Part shown: positions 37,364 to 50,602 of the stretch, one piece after another
How the letters are laid out: each line of letters starts with the position of its first letter
Numbering within the stretch: position 1 is the stretch's first letter
NCBI GenBank assembly: GCA_905250885.1
Contig: CAJNOQ010000179.1
Span: 1-64,000, forward strand
Direction: 5' to 3'
Length of the DNA stretch: 64,000 nucleotides
Source of the DNA: Didymodactylos carnosus
Taxonomy: Eukaryota > Rotifera > Eurotatoria > Philodinida > Philodinidae
Position numbers and translations under genes: made by a program
The notes under the pieces: model-generated
What the model was told of the DNA's origin: nothing
Database searches by the model: none
Seen by the model: the letters and a program-made list of their open reading frames with translations, nothing else

Positions 37364-38834
37364 CTATGTATAAGAGCTAGGTAATGTATCTTCTCGTGCA
37401 AATATTTGGCATACACCTGTTTTCATCCAGCTGATACCTGGCTTAATGTCGTCCAATGTCTTCTATAAAAGGGGAAAGATAAAACAATATATTTAAAATA
37501 GAAACAAAAATTCGGCGTAATAAGTGTAAAAAAGCAGCACACAGTTTTCTGTTATAAATTATTATTATACAAAAGCCAATAAAACAGTCTCGTTTTGTCA
37601 ATCACATTTTATTCCAATCAGAAGCATTAATTTTTCCATTTTAAAGTGTATACATGCACACGTGCAATATCATGCAATTTAGTCCATGCATAGACCTTAG
37701 GTAGGTATGGAACACGCTTACATTTATCGCCTTTGATCTCTGTCTGTTTATGGTCTATTTCTGTGCCATTCTCATTATTGACCTCAAATGGATAACGCGA
37801 ATTTAATAAATGTGTCAAATTTACCTTTTTTTCTTCAAGTAAAGATTGACGGATCGACTGGAGTTTCTCATTCCAAGGTGTGAAACTAGAATAAATGTTA
37901 GAATAGATATCAAAAGAAAAATAATTTTTGTCGTGTTCTACAAATGTAATTACAGAACCAAGCGCTGGTCATATTTGTAGTTTTCTACAGATACAGTTTT
38001 ACGTTTCTTTTTAATACTTACACTATCGCATGTGGATCGTCTATTATTGAGCTATTTATGTTGTTCTTTGATATCGAAACGGAGTCTTTCGCTTTTTCGC
38101 TAAATGCCACAGAATCTTGTTCGTAGCTATGAAAAACATCACATCAGAATACTATTATATCTAATCATTGATATCAGTAGTTACAGTATCGCAGCTTCAG
38201 CATTCGATGGATTATTTGTTTCGATTTTTTGAAATATTCGTCGTATGCAACGTAAAATTTGATATATATGATGATCGTTTCGTCTAAAAGACAATAAAAA
38301 TTTTGAATTAATTGTTTTCCAATGTAAAGCAAAGAAAAAAAAAGTAAATATACTTCCAAACAGGAAAATAACGTTTGACATCTAATTCTCCGTTATCAAT
38401 ATTAACTAACGGATGATAAAATGACGGTGTAAATGTTACTCGCTAAAGTAATTAGAATATAATACTATTTGTTATTATAATCGTAAGAAATTACTTACCG
38501 GACAATCACCATTAGGAAAGTTGTCTGGTATGGTTATAACGAAACGAAAAATACCGGCTTGATAGGGCCCTTGTGACACGAAATGAACACCAAACCAAGC
38601 TAAAAAGCAGATGAAGAAAACAATCTAATATCTTGATCTACAAGTAAAAGAATCTTACTGAGATTTGTTGCTGCAGATGGAATACAAATGCATCCAGGAA
38701 CTAGTTGTTTTTGTAGTAAATTGCTAAAAATAAAATAAATACTGTTAAAAACACCTTACTAATAGATAAAGAGTTATCACTTACTATTCTGCCTGAACAG
38801 CATAATCCAAAGCATATTCATTTTTTTCCGTCAT
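37364..38834 (-). CDS. AKTIP: AKTIP / Fused-toes UEV protein (222 aa, 8 exons)
   Basis: Ubiquitin-conjugating-like (UEV) protein of the FTS-Hook-FHIP complex, linking cargo to dynein; human AKTIP also acts at telomeres. Exons in coding order: 38785-38834, 38659-38723, 38499-38599, 38354-38442, 38185-38283, 38022-38126, 37825-37885, 37364-37462; all GT-AG and in one frame. Matches to human AKTIP are [39 protein letters not shown] followed by [43 protein letters not shown]; and GISWMKTG near the end. The active-site Cys of true E2 enzymes is lacking at the expected position. It is shorter than the 292-aa human protein because the disordered N-terminus is missing. Intron 7 (362 bp) stays open for about 65 codons when read through, a possible alternative end. 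Confidence 0.92.
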
Positions 38835-38871
38835 AAAAAACGAATTGATAAAATATTTAGAAACTAATTAA

Positions 38872-41150
38872 CTGCAAAATCTTAAATAAATTTATGTTTC
38901 GTCGTCTTATTATTTTTCTTTTTACAGCATCATTAAGATTATTTTAGTACTGCTAACTACTAATGCAAAGGGACATCAAAACTTGTATCGTAAAACAGTT
39001 ATTCTCGAAAATTTAAGCGAGCATCTTTATTCCGACAGCGATGTTCATATCCAAGAATCTGCCTTGAAGGATATGATCACCCTATCATCAACGTACTTTT
39101 TGAAGTATCCACGTTAATTGTAACACTTTGTTCCAAGCGTTTGCTCTTTGGTGTTTTTAATGCAAAATATATGGATATTTTAAAAAACTTAATGTACGCT
39201 GTTTTACTTCATAAAAAAAGAAAGAATGTACCCTGTACACTTTGAAATTTAGATTTACACTATTTTTTGCAAAACCTATAATAATTTGAATGTGAAGCTA
39301 CAGTTAAAAAACATTAGTAAACTAACTGTACCTATAAGATGTGTTCCATTTTTATTATGAAGAACAAAATTAACAAAATACTATTTTTCTTGTTATACAA
39401 GAATTGTGATTTGCTGTTGTTTACATATTTTGTAATTATATGTGTGCGTGTGCGTCATTTTGTTTGTCCTAGGAAAAGCAAATCGTAACAAATGTCATCT
39501 TTGATAAGCAGGCGCTTTTTCAGAATTTACAATTACACTTCGGAAGAAAAAAACAAGTGTACGTATTCATCTTACGCCAAAATCTCATTTAACCCTTTGA
39601 GTACCATTACTCGACTATGATAGCTAGGGACTTCTAATTCTGCGTGGTCAATGCTCTTACCAAATACTGATCACCTACCAAGTTTGGGCCTCTTTACTAG
39701 ATGGTTTGTGAGCTGTAAGCGTTCCATTTCTTTCTCGTAAAATGCTAATAACTCCTGATCCAAGAGAGGTGAAAGCTTTTCCTTTTTACCAAAATGCAGC
39801 ACTGCTCCTCCTCTATCTAAGATATGAATTTGAAGTGTTAGTTCTTAATAGTTACTGAAATACAGCTATTTTATGATCGAGGGTCACTTTTGAAGTTTGA
39901 GACCCTCATCCAAAAAAATTCGTAACTCAGCCTAGGAATATTATTTTCACTTCAAAATTGCACTAAATACTCTAAAATGTCTTTAGATTATTCACAAACA
40001 GTATGAGAGTTAACTATTGTATAATTCGAGATATTTATTGAAAATGAGCACCCGCTATTGAAACATACACAGGGAGGCAAGGGTGAGGAACTAAGGGTCG
40101 TCCACTCTACCGTAAATTCTGTGGTTAATGTCCAACATGATCATGTAAAAATATAGTAATGAAAAATTAGGGAGAAAATATATCCATAGGTAAAATATTG
40201 TCAAGAAGGCGTCGCACTCAACCAAACTCCCGCTTATTTCATCTATTTTCTGTCTTTTTCACTTCTCATATACTTCCAAGCAAAATTAATAACATATTAG
40301 AGATCAGCAGACAAAACTGCATCGTCGCATCTCGATATCTTTTTGCGGTCGGGAGTTATTCGGAAATCAAGAAACTGAAAAAAAACGTCCTGAATTCGGG
40401 ACGCTGGTAAACAAAGATTTAAAGCACAGCCATTCATAACGTATTGGTATGGTTCCGGACGGAAAAGAAATACGCTTATTGTGCGTGTACTCATTACAAT
40501 TCATAACTAACCGATACGATAAGGCTAAAAATTAGATAAAGGTCAATTCAGGCGCGTCCTGTAATCCATATTCGACTTGTTTTCTCATTCTGTTATCTTT
40601 TAAATAATAAAAAGGAAAAAAAACAACAAAAACAAGACAGCTGAGAGACACGACTTATTTTCATTCGGTTCAGAGAACTTGAATTCACCCAATCAAATTT
40701 TTGTGTCGAACATAACCTCATCTACTTACGGTTGAATTCTGTAACTAATCCCATACCAGTATCAAATTCATTGGACAAGTACGGCCTCTTTCCAAAGGTT
40801 TGCTCTTATTCAATGGTCAAAATATCGTAATAGATAGAAACACACAAAAATGATATTTTTCTGCAATAAAAAAGGGCAACTAAGTGCAGATGTAAAATCA
40901 AACAAAATAAATTGAAATTTTCAAAAAAGTATTAAACTTATATGATTTCAATGACTGGAACCCTACCCGATAAAATGATAACCGTGCTCCTGCACGGCGA
41001 TAAAGTTTCATAAAACCTTTCGACAAATCAATCATACATTTTTTGCTGCTGATTATGCTGGTTAGTCACAACTCGGCCTAGAATATATTATATCCAGTTT
41101 CATTTAACAGAAGTAGCTTATTCATTCCTAGGTGAAACATAACTAACATT
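38872..41150. other. Intergenic stretch, possible single piggyBac-like end
   Basis: No gene recognised. TTAACCCTTTGAGTACC at 39589-39605 looks like a TTAA target followed by a CCCTTTG-type piggyBac terminus, but no partner end was found. The rest is AT-rich. Confidence 0.3.
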
Positions 41151-41159
41151 TAATAAGCC

Positions 41160-41890
41160 ATATAGTGCGTTTTAAATATATGCCAAAAAAACTGGCTTTT
41201 AACACATAAATAACTGTTAAAAACTGCCAGATAACAGTCAGTTTATTGTCTGTTATGTGATTGTTGAAAAAGGCTCGAGAAAAGACATTTAACATACCAG
41301 AAACTGTTGAAGAAAAGGCAGTTAATAGTCACTGTTTACTGTAAATTTTTTGACTATTATAATGGTAAAAAACAGGATTTAACTGTGCATCCTAAAATGT
41401 AAAATAACTGTCGCAGTTAAATGGCTATTAGCAGGCCATTCTTCAATTGCAAAACATACAGCGAAAAAACTGACATTTAAAATTTTTTGTCTCCGCTTGT
41501 ACGGGTCATTGAAATTTGTCTCATGGAAGTCGCCGCTAGTTCTGGATCTGATGCCATTGATGGTGCCGTGGATCTAAGGAACCAAAAATGCCAAAAATTG
41601 TCGAAATCACTATATTTGGGGTACTGATCAAAAAAATTAATCAAATCAAAGAAAACATTCGATAATTGACCGTTAAAAACCAGTAATGGTGCAAAAACGG
41701 CCGTTACATAATTCTATTAACTAGCCTATTTTTGGACAGTTTTCGGCCTGTTAAAAAATGTCATTTTAAGATATTAAAACGTTCCCATTTATAAGGTGTA
41801 AAAATGACCATTTAATGACTATTTCATTAGCTATTAACTGGTATTTAACAGACAATTACTTACACCGTTTTCGACGTCCTGGGTTGGTGA
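41160..41890. repeat. AACTG/CAGTT-rich repeat region
   Basis: Short motifs such as AACTGTTAA, GCAGTTAA, TTAACAG and GGCCGTTA recur many times on both strands in about 700 bp. This fits the internal repeats of a non-autonomous DNA element. Ends and target duplication could not be fixed, and there is no coding frame. Confidence 0.4.
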
Positions 41891-42700
41891 TCTCAGAACT
41901 GATGTCAAGGAATCCAAGAAACCGAGTTGTGGAAATTTAAGCATTGTTAAGATATTCATGGATTAAACTAAATTTTAAAGTTGTTCTTCATATCGACGAA
42001 GGTGACTCAACAAGGTATTGGCAGAACTGGGACAGAACTATGTTTTTTCTTGTATATTAATATAATAATCGATTCCTATTTGTTGTTTAAATTGTTTATT
42101 ATATTTATTGCAAAGCGGTTTGATCATCATGTTAGGCGTACAAAAAAAAGTACAAAAAAAGAAGCAAGATGATATGCATATATAAACTTGCATGCATTCC
42201 ATGACATGCATATATTTTCTCCTAAAATCATTTCTCTATTATCTAATCTAAAAACATGGACAAAATTGTTACATAGTAAAGATATTTATCATAAAACATA
42301 AAAGAAACAAACTGAATCCCTGAAAAGAAATATTAGTGAACATAAGATGATTGACTTTTAAATAACTCATCATCTTATCATATTCTCTAGATTATTTGCC
42401 TAATCTTATCCCGTGAATCATACATATGCATGAGTAAAAAATGGTCATGTCTCTACATGACCATCAAAAACATTATTATGTGTTTTTTTAGATGAAAAAA
42501 TAGTACTACCTTTTAATGAGCGAACACATAAGAATAAAATTAATGCCAACACATATTTCAGACAATTGTTTATGGAAGATTATAGCATATAAACATGTAA
42601 AAAAGCACCATATGGACAAGTAAAAAATATCTGTAAATTGAGAGAGAGAATCATTCAGTAGAATTAATAATAACAATAATAATTTTTGTCAAAATATAAA
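41891..42700. other. 3' flank of the tetraspanin gene
   Basis: AT-rich DNA, presumably including the 3' UTR of the minus-strand tetraspanin. No further gene or bounded repeat was recognised. Confidence 0.4.
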
Positions 42701-45700
42701 TTAAACAGGATATGGTACTTTTACATAGCTATCATAAATGTTTCGATATACACAAACTGCAAACAAAATACCGAACAACTAGAACATAGAGAGAGAAAGA
42801 GAGAAATAGAAGTTTTTTATAATTGCTCGTTGTAAACATTGTTTTGATAAAGTAGAAATACTTACGGCTAACACGCATAGTCCGACAATAGTGCCAATAA
42901 TGATTTTTCCCCATAGAATAACAGAATTAGCAATTGCTGCGTAACATCCTGATATACCATTAGTATTGATATCATTAATCGTACACTGAGATGATAATTC
43001 ATCTGTTGATGGTGCAGATGAGGAACAACATGATGAGGGCAAACGTAGTTCTCCATAATCATATGCCGAGTCAATACCACAACATTTGTACTGAATTAGA
43101 AAGACGCAGCGTATAAAACCTTTGCCATTTGTTCTCCAGTAAAATGCCATTTGTTCAAAGTAAGAAATGACTCAAACAGCAAACTTTTCCTTCCTCTCTG
43201 CTTAGAGGAGAGGAAATGAGTATGGTAAAAAGACAGGGGTTCTTCTCAAGTGCGCCGAGTGAAAGTATTAATGTGAAGAGTCGAATGATTGATCGTTTAC
43301 GTGTTTCTAATTGATATCTCTTTCGACTGGTCTTTTAATCTGTCTGAAGAAGTTTATTTCTATTTAAAAGAAGTTTTTCGTTCCACTCAATCGGATAATC
43401 AATTACATATTTTGCTCTTTCGGATCAGTCACTCGTTTTAGTTATCTGATTGTATAAATCTGGGAAAGATCTCTTGATAGTATAACAGCAGTGAACGAAC
43501 AATCTGAACTGACGTTTTTTTTATATATGCTTTAAATATCGCGTAATTATGCTCCTGGAATGAATATATTTAAAAATCAAAGTATGTGTGTTCATTTTTC
43601 TCATTTCATTTTTTTCGTGACCTTGTACAATACCAAGCTTGAAGGTCATTCAAACCTCACAATTAATAGTCTGAATAATTTTACCTTTCCTTCAATGTTT
43701 TAACTATTGTTTATTTAGAAGGTCATACAATAGTTGTATTATAGCGCATTATAGTTGGCTTCCAATAATATTATCGAAGATATCTTAGCCACTAAAGTTT
43801 ATAAACTATTAGTTAGTCAATGTTAAGGTATTTATTGTATGTGAAGTAATTAATGCGTCTGATTATGTTCTTTATTGTTACTGCCATTAGTGATAGTTAC
43901 CGAGGAAGTATATCATTAGAAAGCCATAACACCCACAACCAGTCATGATAAATGATTCAGCGATTCAGTTATACAAAATATGTTTCTGGAAGGTCATCTT
44001 AACATCTGTTTATAATTGATGACGCAAAAATTAAGTTAACATTGAAAATAGAATTTTCTAAGACAATAAACAACTATCAAACGTGTCAGTTAAAATCTAT
44101 TCTTTGTCTTTGGTCAAATATTTATTTTGATCATAAATCTGCCATATATCAATTCTCTTCTGTTCTACTGATAACTATCTACACAAAATTACATATGATT
44201 CATAACGTTCGTAATACAAGGACGTTTCATGTTGACCATAAAGTAAATCACCTACGGGTAGTATGAACTATAGCAACATTCTTGTTAAATAATCAAAAAA
44301 TACAATGATGACATTGATCATTATTTACTAATAATATTTATATATACGAGACTAGCAATACTTATAATAAAATATTCAACAATTCAAAAATATTCCTTTT
44401 AGCCAAGTTTACTTTTAGCAGTATTAGTAGACTTCCAATAAATATGTCCTTAATTTCGAATTCTAAGCACAACAGTATTAAAAAAAAAGCAATTTTAGTA
44501 ACATTTCAACATTATTTTCATTGGTTTGAACCTTTGTGAGTATGTCGTTTCTATCGTATGTATGATACAAGAAACAAGGATGGTAATAAATTTATACAAC
44601 TGTTACTGTCAATTTCCTTTTTTTTAAATACAACTTTATAATCAAAAAGAAAAGGCCTTTTACGGATTGAACATGCCAAAAAAGATTTTTTTTATCTTGT
44701 GGACTCATCTTATATTTATACAAGACTTACATCATCGTACATACATACAGTGTTACAAAACACATTTTCTCTTTTCTATCTCTCTGTTTTGTATCGCAAA
44801 ATATATAACTTTATACGTCTCTCATTCAGTTTTGACTTTTTCCTTCTCCTGTCATAGGACACCATAAGATGTGCAAAAGATTTCTCTCAATTTGTCTAGT
44901 TTAACATTCTACTATCGAAAGAAGAATTCATACCATATCATATCAAATATACTCTTATTGGAGTATAAGAGATATGTTTTTATAATTGACAACTATACGT
45001 CTGATTCATTAAGGTTATTATGAAAATCAATTGCTAAATAAAACCATTTCTTTGAGCAACTTACCTGTTTTTGAAGAGAATCAATGGCATACTCGTATGG
45101 ACTTGAATTAATATAATTATAATTTTTAATATTTGATTTCAGTCGACTTCGTATACCGAACTGAAATTCACTATAGAACATGGCTGTAATGATAAATGCG
45201 GCTATTTGGATAATAAGAACTAATAACACAAAGATGATATACTAAACAAAGAGAAAGAATAAAAACAAATCAGGAAAATACTTTTAAAGTTTGTCTATGG
45301 CAATAGTCATAAAAGTATTCAGATGATGAATTGAACTATGAGCTACGATTATAATAATTGACATGAATAAAATACGAGATGACCTTAAACATATTTTGTT
45401 CTACCATTGTATATAAATGGAATTTTCTATGAAAGAAATCTCCCTAAACGGAGACACGTAAACTGTAGCATATAACCACGTGAATGCCTAGTTTAAGAAA
45501 GAAGAGGGGTCAAAAATACATTTATTTTTAAAATGATCACTTTGACAGCAGACCACTTTGTCCACTTAACTACACATAAGTTTGTATACATATAAGGAAA
45601 AAATGCTTGATAACTGTATACCGTTACATTGTACATATAGTATATATATACATATACTTTATTTCAGAATCGTGTAGATGATTTCTTTTTTATTATAGCT

Positions 45701-47364
45701 TTAGCTTTTATATCATCTTTACTTTTATAGTAAACTTAAGTATTCTTACTTATGTGTATTGGGGTTTGATAGTCTGAGAAAGTTGTGTTAAAAGCGATCA
45801 GTTTCCTTTTAGTTTTTTATTATTATCCATCATAATGGCTCACACCCCTATTTCTGCTTTAGTCTATTCTTCTACATTGATAGTAGCTGATGTTTTTGTT
45901 ATTCTGCTCTTTAGTTATTGCATTGTTGAATATATATTATTTTTCAAGTTAATTAGGGTCCTTACTCTTTTTATTAATTTGATAGGTTTAATTTATGACT
46001 CAGATATAAAGAAATGAATGGTCTATTCTATTATAAATCATGTATCTTTAATAATATATTTGATATCTAATGGTGTTTACAAGGTTGCTGTTTTTCATTT
46101 GAATATGCACGCATTTATATACATATATACGTCATGAACGTAATAGAACATGTTAACTCTTTCTAATTGAAGAGGATATAGTAGAAGAAAAATATCTGAT
46201 ATAATTAAAGTTTAATAGAAACAAAAACTTACAAGTGCTAGACATAATCGATTTTCTCGAAATGCACCACAACATCCAAATAATCCAATTAGAAAAATAA
46301 TTATTCCAGCAAGGATGATTAATAATGCAGCCACTTCAATAGGTGATATGGGAATGGCTTTAATATTTAATAATTGAACAGTTTGCTGTATATCAGGACG
46401 TGTCACCAAATAACAACCAAGACTTATGAGGCTGATACCAGTTATCTAAATGAGAAAAATAGATGTAGATAAATTAAATATATTTTCTCTATCTTTGCTA
46501 GAAAACAGAGTTAACCGTGTGAACATCACGTTCATTCAACAGAATTTTTACGAAAGAATACTGTAGTCGTCCATCTCTAGCAGAATTACTAAACCATTTT
46601 CTGTAAGATATATATCAATCAAAATTATATCTTAGGTTATGAAAAACTCATAGATTAGGACCCATCCAATACAGGAAATTATTTATAGATCTTATAGATT
46701 GCAAATAAACTATGTTTTGCTTTCTGTAGAACTCTATTGTGGATTAATTTTAAATCTTTATAGCTATTCTTTAACTTTCTCTATAAGTATTCTCTCGCGC
46801 TGATACAAATGTCTAAAAGATGATGGAATATGTTTTATTTTTAATTATGAAACAGAACTCAATGTGATATCAAATAGACGTGTAATTACATACATATTCT
46901 TGAACAGAAGATAGCTTTTAGAATTTAATTCACATGCTCCAACTGTTTCTTTTTATGAGAAAAAGGCTTGAGACGCGTTTTTTGAAAATGAAGTCATACG
47001 TAATAATGACTTGAAATTTTATGTTAATAATCGAAAAACTCATATCTCACGCAAGAACAATCATTATGATTATTATTATTATAATAAAAAAGACAGCTTG
47101 TTGTATGATTTTAGGAATAATAATCTTTTGATCGTCTTGATATAATGTACAATTACTTAGTAATGTCAAAAGTGCTCAGCAGTATCAAACAAATTTCATT
47201 ACTAACAACCGCTTAACAACAGCCTTGGATGAGAATATTTTCTACACTTCAAAAATTTCCACAAAAAAAAGTATGTTTTACTTTAAAAAACACGTACATA
47301 CCCAGAAAAAAATGGTAATGGCCATAAGAAAATATTTGGCACAATGACATGTTTCAAGACCCAT
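42701..47364 (-). CDS. Tetraspanin (251 aa, 5 exons)
   Basis: Four-pass membrane protein that organises receptors and adhesion molecules into membrane microdomains. Coding exons are 47302-47364, 46233-46445, 45065-45241, 42866-43090 and 42701-42778; every intron is GT-AG and phase 0, giving 251 residues. TM1 is FLMAITIFFW plus ITGISLISLGCYL. TM2 starts AALLIILAGIIIFLIGLFG and runs into CCGAF. TM3 spans YIIFVLLVLIIQIAAFII. The large loop has the defining YKCCG (152-156), then CC at 172-173, C187 and GC (199-200). TM4 starts IIIGTIVGLCVLA. The 25-residue final exon ends YVKVPYPV. Introns 1-3 are long (0.86, 0.99 and 1.97 kb) compared with other genes here. Subgroup not determined. Confidence 0.93.
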
Positions 47365-47382
47365 TCTTCTTCAAGATGTTGC

Positions 47383-47940
47383 CTATAATAATCTATATCA
47401 TTGTAGAAAGTTGTTCTAAACAAATTTTAATTGGTTTGTCACTAATAAATTATATATTGGTTTGACAATTAAATAATTTTTAATAAAAACACATAAACAT
47501 CATCCATATTTAGATTCTAGTTCATCGCTTTCCATTTTTACTTTTTTGACTTTTTAAGCGGTATTTTCGTTTTGAGCGAGAATGCTTTGTACTTCTTTAT
47601 TCCCTCAAAAAAACGTTTTTTTTTTATGGACCGAAGAGAAATATGATAAAGTTTTATTCTTCTTATTATTTTGATTTCTATATACAACAGTGGAAGAAAA
47701 AAGAAGTAATTTGAGGAGAAAGAGAACATGAGAGAAGAGAAAATGAAGAAAGAGAAAAATAGTAGAAAATTGGATTATCTTTTCTCTCTCTCTCTGTATA
47801 CATATATACGGCATTGAAGGCTACGAGACGATAAATTTAAACGAATAGCAGAAAATCGAGATGTTCTTTACTTTAGGTTACTGAATTAAAGTTTAGCTGT
47901 ATATGTAGTCGACATGTACAATCATTATATTTTATTAGAA
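47383..47940. other. Upstream region of the tetraspanin gene
   Basis: AT-rich, with a CT-rich tract (TCTCTCTCTCTCTG near 47782-47797). No other gene recognised. Confidence 0.4.
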
Positions 47941-48597
47941 CGCAAAAGTGAAGTTTATTTGAAAATGACTGGGTTATTCTAATTAGGAGTACTGATCATT
48001 CTAATTAAGACTGATGTTTCCATTTGACCGACAAGCGAAATTCTACTGCATATTAGAATGAGCTCACACAAATATTCAGAGGTTTTAGTATCCAGTATCT
48101 TCATCTCAGTAGGACCATGACATCAGAGCATGCAATCTGAAACAACATATACTTAGAAAAATCACTGCCCAAGCATATCTACGATGCAGACAATATATCT
48201 CCGCATTTCTCATACACAATCTCTCGTTCGAATAACACTTAGTCTAAGCCATTTTAGCGTGTTTTGCGTTTCTAAGAACATGTGGAAACTAGTAAAGTGC
48301 TGCATGAAATATATAGTTGTGATTGGGTTCTGTTTCTGAAAGATATAATATTATTCCCTTTGTGATAGTAAAATACAGTTACTGATGAGTGAAAAACTAT
48401 CTGCAAAGACGTATGCGATTGATTTGACTCTTTGATTTGATAACTAGGGTTAAATACCGACAATTTTGTACTTTCCATGGAAAAGTTCACTGTCTCACGA
48501 AAAAACATTCTGAAAGTTTTTCATCAGATCTACTCTAAAAGTTATCTCATACTTCTCATAACTAAAAAACTTCATTCTTAGTGCTTCATTTTTTCGC
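47941..48597. mobile_element. TIR element, copy A (~660 bp, non-autonomous)
   Basis: The right end (complement GCGAAAAAATGAAGC, then AAGAATGAAGTTTTTT) and the left end preserved in copy B (GCGCAAACGTGAAGC, then AGAATGAAGTTTTTT) form ~40-bp terminal inverted repeats. In this copy the left repeat has lost about 14 bp. The same body occurs at 55189-55664 and, inverted, at 55757-56672, very similar by eye. No transposase frame. Superfamily unknown because no clean target duplication is visible. Confidence 0.65.
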
Positions 48598-48795
48598 TAG
48601 TCAGCATATATCAACTTGATGAAGTCATTATTAACAATCACAATCTCTACAGACGTTTTGATAACATAAACATTCATTTTCAATCGATTATTTCTGCTTG
48701 TTGGCTATTCACACCTCATGCTAGATTAATATTACCGTATCTGGTGCGAAGAGTTGTACAAAATGCTCTTTGTTACGTCTAAAATTGTTATTTAT
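48598..48795 (+). pseudogene. F-box-like gene fragment, copy 1
   Basis: About 190 bp closely matches 57118-57325. In one frame both encode YQLDEVIINNHNLYRRFDNI-type sequence followed by NIHF and ARLILPYL. The pattern (YL-x-DLYRAF-x-NLN-x-RF) resembles the N-terminal F-box-like segment of large invertebrate F-box families. There is no start codon and no continuation, so it is a fragment. The family call is tentative. Confidence 0.35.
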
Positions 48796-48799
48796 CTAT

Positions 48800-49718
48800 A
48801 TCCAAAGTTTGTTTTGAGTAAGATCCACATGATACGGCAACGGCAGAGAAAACAAACAAAAATAAACAGAAAGAAGCTGTAAATTAGATCGATTTACCAG
48901 CGAAAATGGATCCTAGTTCTCAAGAATCTTCATAAATATGATGACAAAATATAATTAATAAGCTTAAAATAAATATGTAGGATCTACAACTCTGCTAAAT
49001 TCAGTATGATACGACATTGTGGTGTGTGCAAGACAAGGAATAACTAATGCTAATCTAAAATAAATGAACAAATATAAAAGAACGGCAGCTAAAGCAAATA
49101 AGCATTTTGTGAAGACGATTAAATTTATTCAAAACCTTGGTTTAATAGATTTCTAACCGATAAGGAAAAACTTACCATTTGTTGACAGAGGATAAAGGTA
49201 AAAACGGTAAACATTTAAATATATTGGTTAAGTATTAAGTGTATGTTTATTAGAGCAAAAATCGACCTTGGTAAAGTTTCAGTGTATGATGTTCTTGAGT
49301 GGAAAGCTTACGGACATCTGGAGTAAGGTTTGATTTCTCAGAATTTTCTAATTTTCCGTGATTTTTCATTATTTTGATGATTGAATCATTAATTTCGTGA
49401 TTTTTTAGTTTCTTCTGATTCTTAACCTTTTCATAGTTTGTGCTAGAGAAGTCAGATTTTAGTGGAAAATATTAAAATGAGTTTATTATTGTGTTTTATC
49501 CAAAGTTTCATGGGTTGTTATAGTCCAGTTTTTTTAATGCTAGCCAGACTCACAACATATATGAACTGTGAAAAAAACGAAAAAAGCGATCAGCTGAAAT
49601 GCAGAAATCCTTTTTTTCGCAGGTATCAACTTTTTTACCACTAGTTTTTTATCATGTCTCCTCTGTTCATAATGTTGGATACATTTTATCATCTCTTTTT
49701 TTTATATGGCAACAATCC
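48800..49718. other. Stretch without a recognised gene
   Basis: AT-rich, between the F-box-like fragment and the SWIM transposase fragment. Parts of 49260-49650 could belong to the decayed transposon, but no conserved transposase motif is visible there. Confidence 0.35.
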
Positions 49719-49910
49719 TGTTGGTTAGTAGTACCAATAAAGGCGCGTACATGTCCTGTTGATATGAAACAATATTTGTGTACACATTCAGTTGACTTAG
49801 CAGTTTTATTTAACTTGTATCAAGTTAGTGGTAATACACGTATCCTGTTATGAGGAAAACGACAAGGGAAAGGACGTCCAAAAAAGGTTAGCACAGCTTT
49901 ACAATTGTAA
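49719..49910 (+). pseudogene. MULE transposase C-terminal (SWIM) fragment
   Basis: The frame reads ARTCPVDMKQYLCTHSVDLA, then LYQVSGNTRILL, an in-frame TGA near 49851, then GKRQGKGRPKK. This resembles the SWIM zinc finger of Mutator-like transposases (CxCP...Y.CKH...) followed by their usual GRPKK tail. The first SWIM cysteine is replaced and a stop interrupts the frame, so it is decayed. The catalytic core was not found upstream. A plain DNA transposon relict. Confidence 0.4.
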
Positions 49911-50602
49911 ATAGATATTTTCACATATTGTTTGTTTTTTGTTCTGTACATTATATTTTGGTGCATACTGTTAAAGTGATGCTGTTACCTTACTACGAAT
50001 TGGTGAACATTTACTCTTTTTTTTGCTCTCGAAAAAGGTAAACTGAGGAAAAACGCAGTAAATAAAAAGAAAGATAGAACATTGTCTGATTGAGTTTGTC
50101 TTCTAATAATTAAGATTTTCTAGATCAGTTTAAGAATATTGACTATTTTACGTACGAATTCTGCAGTGAAGATTATACTTTAGCAACTTTCCTTTCTGAG
50201 CTCAAATATCAACCATTTACGATCAATTCTCCATATTAAACTATTGTAATTTTGATAATTGTTTTTAGTCTAAAATTTTTTTAAACAATGTCCACGGGAT
50301 ATCACACAAGCACAAGTCTTTACTGTTAAATATTTCTACTTCAAATAGTATTAGAATGTGCTATCAAAACATCTTTCAAACGTTACATAACAAGTAGCTT
50401 AAATTTCTTACAACATGTTTTTAACGGATGCAAGAAGATCCATTTCTGACTGATGTACTGTAATAGTTTTCATTCAAAGATAGGAAAGCTTATAGGATTG
50501 AGCTACCGTTGTCAATCAGGACAAAACTTATTTATGCAAGGTTAAGCCCAAACATCTCGACTCTCAAGCCGATTTTTACTACATAAAATGTGAAGTCGAC
50601 GT
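49911..50602. other. Stretch without a recognised gene
   Basis: AT-rich sequence with no recognisable gene or bounded repeat, between the SWIM fragment and the large foldback. Confidence 0.35.

Noticed and set aside
39589-39605. TTAACCCTTTGAGTACC as a piggyBac terminus
   Set aside because: Only one end is visible and no matching inverted end or transposase was found, so it is not listed as an element.
47605-47814. Open frame on the minus strand with mixed hydrophobic sequence
   Set aside because: It overlaps a CT-repeat tract and homopolymers; it has no conserved features.
49462-49644. 60-codon open frame with an ATG upstream of the SWIM fragment
   Set aside because: It shows no transposase or other motif and is in a different context from the SWIM frame.
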